Below, piece by piece: positions 1 to 5,811 of a DNA stretch of 12,896 nt (position 1 is the stretch's first letter; every line of letters begins with the position of its first letter). The stretch lies in assembly GCA_964398645.1 (NCBI GenBank), contig CAYNNU010000049.1, forward strand, positions 1-12,896, read 5' to 3'. Source of the stretch: Spirochaeta_B sp964398645 (GTDB lineage: Bacteria; Spirochaetota; Spirochaetia; DSM-27196; DSM-8902). Made by a program: the position numbers and the translations under genes. The notes beneath the pieces were generated by a model that saw only the letters and a program-made list of their open reading frames with translations, made no database searches and was not told where the DNA came from.

Positions 1-86
1 CTATGAGCCTGCGTTTTGACTGGGCCGCAGCAGCACGGCAATATCTGGCCGTGTATGAGCGCATTCTACAAGATCAAGCAGATTGA
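1..86 (+). CDS. glgA: Glycogen synthase, C-terminal fragment (partial at left edge)
   Basis: The frame that begins within the window edge and stops at TGA 84-86 encodes a tail containing FDWAAAARQYLAVYERIL. This matches the usual ending of bacterial GT5 glycogen synthases, where the protein closes on a pattern of F-x-W-x-x-x-A-x-x-Y-x-x-x-Y-x-x-L/I. Glycogen synthase transfers glucose from ADP-glucose (or UDP-glucose) to the non-reducing ends of alpha-1,4-glucan in the cytoplasm. Only about 27 codons are visible, so the catalytic domains cannot be checked, and another GT-B glycosyltransferase with a similar C-terminal helix is possible. The in-frame ATG at position 3 is almost certainly an internal methionine. 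The gene converges on the permease gene at 127. Confidence 0.5.
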   Translation, partial: MSLRFDWAAAARQYLAVYERILQDQAD

Positions 87-126
87 TCAACAAAAACGAT
101 AAAAAGATGATTCGAACTATCGCCTT

Positions 127-1365
127 TTAACCCTCAGTGCGCATCGTCTGGGCAATGCTCATTCGTACCGCACGCTGTGCTGGCAAAATGCTTCCCAAAA
201 TAGCGGTTGCCAAGCCAACACCCAGACTGATGACAAAATCAAACAAAGAATAATCTCCATAAAAACGCTCGCCAAAGGGAATTGGCAAATCCGCCGGCAT
301 CATCCCAGCGACATCAAAGCCGACAAACTGCACATAAGCAGCTGCTGCCCCGCCAAAAACCACAGCCACAGCTGCAGAAAAAATAGCCGTGGCTGCACTT
401 TCGGATAACAGCAAAAAACGCAACTGCCCCTTTTTCAAACCTATTGCCCGCATGGTGCCAATCTCACGGCCGCGTTCCCGCACCGTCATGGACATGGAAT
501 TCAATATTCCCAAAATTATGAGCAAAAAGAGAATAATCATAAACACAAAAAACGAACCAACATCCGCCTGTACCGCCCGTATCATTGTTTGAGCGAACTC
601 CTGCCAAGGATAGACAGCAAGATCATCAGGAACCACATCCTGCAGTCGGGTAACCAGCCTGTCAATAGAGACGCCCGAATCAGCACGAACAACAAGATGA
701 GTAGCCGCGCCATCCAGGCGCAGCATAGCGCCAGCCGACTCGAATGATGTGAACAGCATAAAACGGTCGAATAGGGGGTAGCCAAAGCGAACAATCCCGA
801 TAACAGGCACCGCGGTGGTGTTCGGTGCGCTGTAGCGGTCACGAACACGCAAAAACACCGTATCCCCCACCGAAACCCCCAGCAATTCGGCAGCCTCATA
901 GCCAATAAGCACCCCTGGATCTTCGTTCGAGGAAAACCACGCCCCTTCAGAAAGCGATTCACGCACACTCGTAATATCCGCTTCATAACGGGGGTCAATC
1001 CCACGGCCCCGCATGGGCATATACTCCCGTCCGTTTCCCAGCTCAACCTCAAAAGCAATCCGGCCACTGCATTGCTCTACCCCGTCGACCGCCAATATAT
1101 CAGCTCGACGGGCTTCATAATCCTGCACCAGCAAGTCCAAAGGCACCCGCCGGTCTTCTGCCATATAATCATTGTTCAAAATTTGAACATGGCCGGTGTC
1201 CAAGCTTATCATTCCATCATACAGGGTGGTAAAATATCCCCGGACCCAGCCAATAGCAAAAATCATTATGGTCATTCCTAGCGACAAGGCAATCATGTTC
1301 AAAACCGTGCGCCGCCTGTTTCGTGAAATATTACGAAACGCAATATGCAAAAGATGTTTACCCAT
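127..1365 (-). CDS. FtsX/MacB-type ABC transporter permease (LolC/LolE-like), distal gene of operon
   Basis: This 412-residue inner-membrane permease has the type VII ABC (MacB/LolCDE) architecture. One N-terminal membrane helix (about 21-41) is followed by a large periplasmic MacB_PCD-like domain (about 45-265), then three C-terminal helices (about 269-291, 322-348 and 376-400) forming the FtsX domain. The cytoplasmic segment RERGREIGTMRAIGLKK, just after the second helix, is the coupling helix typical of FtsX/LolC/LolE permeases. The ATG at 1365 is preceded by GGAGG nine bases away and overlaps the end of the upstream permease by 8 bp, so the two are probably translationally coupled. With the 408-residue permease and the ATPase it should form a heterodimeric mechanotransmission transporter that pulls a lipoprotein or lipid out of the inner membrane instead of pumping it through. 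The substrate cannot be read from the sequence. Confidence 0.9.
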   Translation of the reverse strand: MGKHLLHIAFRNISRNRRRTVLNMIALSLGMTIMIFAIGWVRGYFTTLYDGMISLDTGHVQILNNDYMAEDRRVPLDLLVQDYEARRADILAVDGVEQCSGRIAFEVELGNGREYMPMRGRGIDPRYEADITSVRESLSEGAWFSSNEDPGVLIGYEAAELLGVSVGDTVFLRVRDRYSAPNTTAVPVIGIVRFGYPLFDRFMLFTSFESAGAMLRLDGAATHLVVRADSGVSIDRLVTRLQDVVPDDLAVYPWQEFAQTMIRAVQADVGSFFVFMIILFLLIILGILNSMSMTVRERGREIGTMRAIGLKKGQLRFLLLSESAATAIFSAAVAVVFGGAAAAYVQFVGFDVAGMMPADLPIPFGERFYGDYSLFDFVISLGVGLATAILGSILPAQRAVRMSIAQTMRTEG

Positions 1366-2584
1366 GACGCAAAGCCTCCATTACCGATAAGCGGGCCCCC
1401 ATCCAGGCTGCATACAAGGATCCCCCAAGTGCGATAAGAACGCCCCCCAGAAAATCCAGACCGCTGCTCGCTGGCTCATAATGAAAATAGAAATATGGTG
1501 ATGCCATACCCAGCGCCTCTGAAACGCCACCCCAGTTCAATCCATTAACTGAAAAATACAGCACTACGGGAACACCAATTACAAGACCAAGCAAACTGCC
1601 AAGAATGCCCTGCACAAGCCCCTCAATGGCTATCATTTGCACCACACCCCGGCGTTTCAAGCCGATTGCCCGCATGGTCCCGAATTCACGAATACGCTCA
1701 AACACATTCATCAAGACTGCGTTTGTAATAACGCTGGCAGCGATCACAATAACCATCAAATTCATGAACAGGATAAAGAAATCCATCATCTCGATCATTC
1801 CAACCAGCCCGGAATGTATTTCGTAAAAACTGCGCAGTTCCAGCTGATTTGTAGCAATACCGGCATCCTGCAAGACCTGCACTGCCCCGGCGGCGAATTC
1901 CTCTGCCTGCTGGGGATCATCCAGCATAATCCGTATGCCGCTCACCGCGCCATCCAGGTACAATAATTCCTGGGCATCTGCCAGGTTCAGGAAAAAGGTA
2001 TTCTCATCAAATTCGCCCCCGCCGGTGGAAAAAATTCCACCCACGATATATTGCAGATAAAACGGACTGCCACTGCTGTCCTCAACCACAACGAGCACAG
2101 CATCCTGATAGGATAAACCCAACAAATCAGCAGTAGCCTGCGAAAACACGGCTTCTTGCGCCCCCGGGGGAAACTCGCCCTCTTGCAGATTATCTTGCAC
2201 ATTCCCATACAAGCCGGAATCATCTGGCAAGCCAACACCGCCTAGGGTCACGTTTTTTTCATCATACTGAACCAGAGCACCAAACTCCAACACTTCCTCG
2301 GCTGCCTGAGTTTCATCAAGCTGCATAAGCACATCGCATATTTTGCGATAATTATACAGCACATAATCAAGCGAATAGGGATTCAAACTCTCCTGCCGTC
2401 CTTGGGCTGAAATCTGTACATGCCCCCCCTGCTGGGTAAGGTTCTCAAAAAAGTTCTGACGGATGCCATGAAACATTCCAGCAACTACTTCCATCACCAA
2501 AACCGACGCAAACACTGCAAAAATGATCAAAAGACTCCGGCGCCGATGTTTTATCACGTTAAAAACGGCAAGCTTAAAAAACAT
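1358..2584 (-). CDS. FtsX/MacB-type ABC transporter permease (LolC/LolE-like), first permease
   Basis: This 408-residue permease is a paralogue of the next gene in the operon, with the same layout. It has a first helix at about 17-40, a periplasmic domain to about 262, and FtsX helices near 265-288, 315-345 and 378-398. The coupling motif reads FERIREFGTMRAIGLKR, nearly the same as its partner, and supports a heterodimer. The start ATG (2582-2584) overlaps the ATPase stop codon in the arrangement TGATG, and GGAG lies 8 bases upstream. Such one-base overlaps usually mean coupled translation and a fixed subunit ratio. Separate permease and ATPase genes are like LolCDE and unlike MacB, where they are fused. 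No dedicated membrane-fusion protein (MacA) is encoded here, which also argues against a classical MacAB efflux pump. Confidence 0.9.
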   Translation of the reverse strand: MFFKLAVFNVIKHRRRSLLIIFAVFASVLVMEVVAGMFHGIRQNFFENLTQQGGHVQISAQGRQESLNPYSLDYVLYNYRKICDVLMQLDETQAAEEVLEFGALVQYDEKNVTLGGVGLPDDSGLYGNVQDNLQEGEFPPGAQEAVFSQATADLLGLSYQDAVLVVVEDSSGSPFYLQYIVGGIFSTGGGEFDENTFFLNLADAQELLYLDGAVSGIRIMLDDPQQAEEFAAGAVQVLQDAGIATNQLELRSFYEIHSGLVGMIEMMDFFILFMNLMVIVIAASVITNAVLMNVFERIREFGTMRAIGLKRRGVVQMIAIEGLVQGILGSLLGLVIGVPVVLYFSVNGLNWGGVSEALGMASPYFYFHYEPASSGLDFLGGVLIALGGSLYAAWMGARLSVMEALRHG

Positions 2585-3276
2585 CAGCTTTGCTCCCCGA
2601 CAATAACGCCATCCTTCAGCTCGATAATCCGCTGTGCATACTGCAAAACGCCAGGATTATGCGTAGAAAACAAAAAGGAGACTCCCTGATTCCGATTCAA
2701 TACCGACATGGCTTCTAAAATTTCAGTGCCGGTTTTACTGTCCAGATTTGCAGTCGGTTCATCGGCAATAACCAAGCGAGGGTCATTCACCAGGGCCCGC
2801 GCAATGGCTACCCGCTGCCGCTGTCCTCCCGAAAGCTCCTCGGGGCGGTGCGCAGCATGGCTGGTCAGTCCAACCAGTTCCATCAAATAGGCAACCTTCT
2901 TTTGACGCTGGGCCTTTGACTTTTTGGTGAGCATCAAAGGAAACTCGATATTCTCTGCTACATTAAGAACAGGAATTAGATTAAAAGACTGGAAAATAAA
3001 GCCAATCCCGTTCAGACGCTGCTCGGCCTGAAAATCGTCGCTGACCTGCGCCATACTCTTGCCATCAAAATAGACATCCCCGGTGCTTGGGGTATCAATA
3101 CAGCCGATAATATTCAGCAAAGTACTTTTTCCACAACCGGACGGACCCATAACCGCCACAAACTCCCCTGCTTGTATGGCCAAGGAAACATCTTGTAAGG
3201 CATGAATTACCGTTTTGCCCAAATGATAATCCTTACATACGGAACGAACCTCTACAATTGCTGAATTACCCGCCAT
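2584..3276 (-). CDS. ABC transporter ATP-binding protein (LolD/MacB family)
   Basis: This 230-residue cytoplasmic ATPase powers the two permeases encoded downstream. All nucleotide-binding motifs are intact: Walker A GPSGCGKST (44-52), Q-loop glutamine 96, signature LSGGQ (148-152), Walker B LVIADE (168-173) with catalytic Glu173, and H-loop His206 in FSTH. The length and the sequence DEPTANLDSKTG are typical of the LolD/MacB/FtsE group. The ATG at 3276 is preceded by AGGAGG with a four-base spacer. The gene begins 20 bp after the beta-barrel gene and its stop overlaps the next start, so it sits mid-operon. Assignment to LolD proper, as opposed to another type VII ABC system, cannot be made from sequence alone. 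Confidence 0.95.
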   Translation of the reverse strand: MAGNSAIVEVRSVCKDYHLGKTVIHALQDVSLAIQAGEFVAVMGPSGCGKSTLLNIIGCIDTPSTGDVYFDGKSMAQVSDDFQAEQRLNGIGFIFQSFNLIPVLNVAENIEFPLMLTKKSKAQRQKKVAYLMELVGLTSHAAHRPEELSGGQRQRVAIARALVNDPRLVIADEPTANLDSKTGTEILEAMSVLNRNQGVSFLFSTHNPGVLQYAQRIIELKDGVIVGEQS

Positions 3277-3296
3277 ATTCCCTCCTGGTTTATGAA

Positions 3297-4406
3297 CTAA
3301 AAATATACCCGCGTTTCACAGCCGCCGGATTGCAGCCCAAAGCCTTCATCCGAATCGATTTCAGCAGCAAGCTCTAAGCGAAAATCCACGGCATCAAAAG
3401 GCTGAATGATAATTGCCCCAGCCACAAGGCCGCTGCTGTTTTCAATATCACCCCAGCCAGACAATTCAAACTGCACATCCGCACCGCTATCCAGACTGGC
3501 TTGCACATAGGCAAAATGGCTACCGTATTCAACGGGAGATTCTTGCACCCACATATACTCAGCCAAAAGCACAAACTGCCATAGGTCACCTGACAATCGA
3601 TAGTTCATTCCAGCGGTAGCCGCCCAACCTTTGCCGATGGCAATACTCATTACCCCCTCGGCCGGGCCACTGCCGGTGACAGCCGGATCATAGCCAATCC
3701 CCTCATAGGCAAAGCCTGAATGAATCACCGCATCGCCAGCACCAAAGGCAAGCTCGCCGAAAGAGCGAAAAACCTGATCATGCTGATATATACTGCCAGT
3801 CTGCAGCTCCAATCCGCGAAAAAAAGCAAGGTCGCCGGGATAGGCGGAAAGCGAAAAAGCATAGCGAAGCTCGCGCCACCACTCTCGATCCGGGGCGTCA
3901 GCGGCCGTCCAAACCGCAGTATCCGTGCGCAAAGCAGCGCTTAAAGTCCAATCCGGGTGCAGCGTCCATATTACGGCCGCACCATCGAAGCCCCGCACAT
4001 CATTATCCACACTGCGGGCATGGTGCAAAGCATCTGCGGGAAAAAAGGCTGTCCCGAGACCCCATGGCAGGGAAAAGCGACCGAGTCTTAGCGTAAAATC
4101 ATTTTGCCAAAAGGTAATAGAGGCCTGCTGCACCAAATGTTCGGGCGCCAACTCGCTTTCCTGCACCGACTGCAGGCTCTGCACCAGACTATGCTCTAAA
4201 ACAAGCTCGCCCCATGAATATGCAAGATGATGATCTGCGCGAATGCCTATTGTTGAGTACAAAAGGCTCTCATTGAAAATACTGGTCAAAAAAACATCGC
4301 CCTGCAAGCTATACTCCTGAGCCGACAAGGCAGGCAACCCACCCAAAAAGACCAAGTGGACACACGCAAAAGCCCGCAGAATGTGTAGCAGTTTTCTTCC
4401 AGTCAA
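3297..4406 (-). CDS. Predicted outer-membrane beta-barrel protein of the export operon
   Basis: This 369-residue protein is not recognised by name. It has a signal peptide (about 1-29) with a likely cut after PALSA. The rest is rich in short alternating polar/hydrophobic stretches such as FTLRLGRFSLPWG and ends in phenylalanine (RVYF), the usual beta-signal for outer-membrane barrels. The FTLRLGRF..PWG pattern and a following Asp-rich loop recall porin-like barrels of the DUF1302/alginate-export type, but this is only a resemblance. The start is TTG (4404-4406), supported by AAGGGGAG ending three bases upstream; no in-frame ATG occurs before the mature region. It lies 19 bp after the LolA-like gene and 20 bp before the ATPase. 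The context suggests it is the outer-membrane end of the system, for example an acceptor or conduit. Confidence 0.7.
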   Translation of the reverse strand: MTGRKLLHILRAFACVHLVFLGGLPALSAQEYSLQGDVFLTSIFNESLLYSTIGIRADHHLAYSWGELVLEHSLVQSLQSVQESELAPEHLVQQASITFWQNDFTLRLGRFSLPWGLGTAFFPADALHHARSVDNDVRGFDGAAVIWTLHPDWTLSAALRTDTAVWTAADAPDREWWRELRYAFSLSAYPGDLAFFRGLELQTGSIYQHDQVFRSFGELAFGAGDAVIHSGFAYEGIGYDPAVTGSGPAEGVMSIAIGKGWAATAGMNYRLSGDLWQFVLLAEYMWVQESPVEYGSHFAYVQASLDSGADVQFELSGWGDIENSSGLVAGAIIIQPFDAVDFRLELAAEIDSDEGFGLQSGGCETRVYF

Positions 4407-4425
4407 AATCTCCCCTTCAAGCCCA

Positions 4426-5166
4426 CTAGCGGGTTAGGTATTGCTGCGTGAATATCCGAGCCGGAAAATCATTTACAGCCTCAAGCTCAGATATTCGCAC
4501 AACTGACACCTTTCCTTCCTCTTCTAGCGAGCGCATTTCCATCCGCAAAGGACGGCGGCGCCCGGCAATATTCTGAATATTGAACAAATCCATCACTTTA
4601 ACCTTCATGCCGGAGCGGACGAAATACTCAAGCCGTAATGGAATGTGTTCATCTTCTGTAAGCCAAATCAGCAAACGGCCATAGGCGGCTTCTTCATGTG
4701 CCGGGACTGCTTCCAAAACGATAGCTGGCACTTCGCCCATTTCATCATGCACAAAATTTTCCCGCCGAATGATCTGAGCATGATAATCCTGGGTATAACT
4801 GCTTTCTCCCATATCACGATTGGAAAAAACACTTCCCTGAAATGAATCACGGCCGGATAGCCGAATCGCCGAACGGGCCCCAGAGCGAGGAATAAACATC
4901 CACAAGGCATCATCGCGCTGCAAAAAGCGTGTCCCCCGGGACCGAGCGGGGGCAAGCATCTCCATATATGATCCAATGCCATGCAAATAGTTCACAGATA
5001 ATTCCATATTCCGTTGCCGACCATTTGATTCGGTGGTTTCAACCGCGAAGGTCATACGGTAATTGCGCGGAAATAGGGTTTCGTCCATTGCCTGCAAAAG
5101 CGAATCGCCATCCTGAGCACTAATACCTGAAGCCACCAAAAGAAACAGAATGATCAATCTTCGCAT
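4426..5166 (-). CDS. LolA-like periplasmic carrier (outer membrane lipoprotein-sorting protein family)
   Basis: The product has 246 residues, with a short signal peptide (about 1-17, likely cut after ISA in GISAQDG). The mature part matches the LolA_like family (pfam17131-type). Supporting features are an early strand region, the segment RSRGTRFLQRDDALWMFIPRSG, a GS-x-F-S-N-R-D turn, and the closing ARIFTQQYLTR, all hallmark positions of that family as I remember it. Such proteins fold as an incomplete beta-barrel that carries a lipid-modified cargo across the periplasm, and they are often encoded beside MacB/Lol-type ABC or MMPL transporters. A longer reading from GTG 5176-5178 is possible, but that codon overlaps the GGAGG ribosome site (5171-5176), so ATG 5164-5166 is the real start. 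This is the first gene of the five-gene operon. Confidence 0.85.
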   Translation of the reverse strand: MRRLIILFLLVASGISAQDGDSLLQAMDETLFPRNYRMTFAVETTESNGRQRNMELSVNYLHGIGSYMEMLAPARSRGTRFLQRDDALWMFIPRSGARSAIRLSGRDSFQGSVFSNRDMGESSYTQDYHAQIIRRENFVHDEMGEVPAIVLEAVPAHEEAAYGRLLIWLTEDEHIPLRLEYFVRSGMKVKVMDLFNIQNIAGRRRPLRMEMRSLEEEGKVSVVRISELEAVNDFPARIFTQQYLTR

Positions 5167-5170
5167 AATA

Positions 5171-5176
5171 ACCTCC
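5171..5176 (-). promoter_or_regulatory. Ribosome binding site that fixes the LolA-like start
   Basis: GGAGGT on the minus strand ends 4 bases before ATG 5164-5166. It lies on top of the alternative GTG codon at 5176-5178, which therefore cannot be the initiation site. Confidence 0.8.
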
Positions 5177-5195
5177 ACTATCTGGGTACCCTTTC

Positions 5196-5223
5196 ATGGT
5201 AGCACAGGCAGATTATTTTTCAA
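5196..5223 (-). promoter_or_regulatory. Candidate promoter of the LolA-like/ABC operon
   Basis: On the minus strand TTGAAA (5218-5223) and TACCAT (5196-5201) are separated by 16 bases. They match the vegetative sigma consensus at five and four of six positions. Transcription would begin near 5189, giving a leader of about 25 bases that includes the ribosome site. The -10 match is weak, so this is only a plausible candidate. Confidence 0.4.
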
Positions 5224-5243
5224 GCAGACCTGTCATGTAAATA

Positions 5244-5272
5244 TTGACCTTCCACAGTGGCGGCACTATAAC
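5244..5272 (+). promoter_or_regulatory. Promoter of the flavodoxin-like gene
   Basis: TTGACC (5244-5249), a 17-base spacer and TATAAC (5267-5272) form a near-consensus vegetative promoter. The predicted transcription start, about 5279, falls at the ribosome site AGGAGG (5279-5284), so the leader would be only about 10 bases. The TTG of the -35 box is also an in-frame TTG of the downstream reading frame, but it has no ribosome site and lies upstream of the predicted transcript start. Confidence 0.7.
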
Positions 5273-5288
5273 AGAAGCAGGAGGCAAA

Positions 5289-5777
5289 ATGTCAAACTAT
5301 TTGATTGTGTATATTTCACAAACCGGCTCTACCCGGGAGATTGCAGAAAAACTAGCCGAAAATGTAATAAGTGCCGGTCATACAGCTGATATTCAGGATC
5401 TGGAGAAGGATTTTGATATTTCCGGCTACAGCCATATCATTCTGGGAGCACCTATTCACGGGATGCAGATGATGCCGGAGGCCACAGCCTTCTTGCAAAA
5501 AAACAGTCTTGAGCTGAAAGATAAAAAACTGGCCTTGTTTACTGTTTCCTATGTGACTCACTGCGGACGCAAAACCTGGGGTAACATGATGAAGAAAAAG
5601 ATTGATCAGCTGGCAGAAAGCTATAATATTGCCCACACTGCCCACCTGTGCGGCCGTGTAGACAAGCAGTTGCCGGCTCCGGCACGCTGGCTCTTTGGCA
5701 TACCACGCAACGCTCCGCTGGATCTGCGTAACGATCAGGAGGTCGCCGACTGGGCGCAGGTGCTGCTAGCCGACTAG
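5289..5777 (+). CDS. Flavodoxin-fold protein, HemG-like (Flavodoxin_5)
   Basis: This 162-residue soluble cytoplasmic protein has an N-terminal beta strand (YLIVYIS) followed by the FMN phosphate-binding loop SQTGST (residues 10-15) and helix REIAEKLAE. A second strand, HIILGAPIHGM, is typical of menaquinone-dependent protoporphyrinogen oxidase (HemG) and related flavodoxins. HemG oxidises protoporphyrinogen IX to protoporphyrin IX with FMN and the quinone pool, and its usual length is about 175-180 residues. No other haem-synthesis gene is visible, so the function could equally be a generic FMN electron carrier or quinone reductase. The start is ATG 5289, preceded by AGGAGG with a four-base spacer. 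The gene has its own promoter, is monocistronic, and ends 34 bp from the convergent cyclase gene. Confidence 0.8.
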   Translation: MSNYLIVYISQTGSTREIAEKLAENVISAGHTADIQDLEKDFDISGYSHIILGAPIHGMQMMPEATAFLQKNSLELKDKKLALFTVSYVTHCGRKTWGNMMKKKIDQLAESYNIAHTAHLCGRVDKQLPAPARWLFGIPRNAPLDLRNDQEVADWAQVLLAD

Positions 5778-5800
5778 GCGGCAGCGCCCGCGCTGCCCGC
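5778..5800. terminator. GC-rich hairpin between convergent genes
   Basis: GGCAGCG (5780-5786) and CGCTGCC (5791-5797) pair perfectly around a CCCG loop. Two more GC pairs are possible across a one-base bulge (5778-5779 with 5799-5800). It starts directly after the flavodoxin stop codon and lies 12 bases beyond the cyclase stop, so it is placed to end both transcripts. No T-run follows on either strand, so it is not a classical intrinsic terminator; it may act as an RNA 3'-end stabiliser. Confidence 0.45.
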
Positions 5801-5811
5801 GCCACAGGCCG

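Noticed and set aside
97..122. Possible bidirectional terminator between glgA and the permease (CGATA 97-101 with TATCG 118-122)
   Set aside because: Only five pairs around a 16-base loop, AT-rich, with no convincing T-run directly after the stem; not better than chance.
582..1067. A 161-codon minus-strand open frame inside the distal permease
   Set aside because: It is an out-of-frame shadow of a well-supported FtsX permease, and its translation is Cys/Leu/Arg-rich without a coherent domain.
127..3276. MacAB-type drug efflux pump
   Set aside because: Permeases and ATPase are separate proteins, there are two permeases, and no MacA adaptor gene is present; the LolA-like gene points to Lol-type function.
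5164..5178. GTG start at 5176-5178 for the LolA-like gene
   Set aside because: The codon overlaps the GGAGG ribosome site itself. ATG 5164 has correct spacing and yields a more typical signal peptide.
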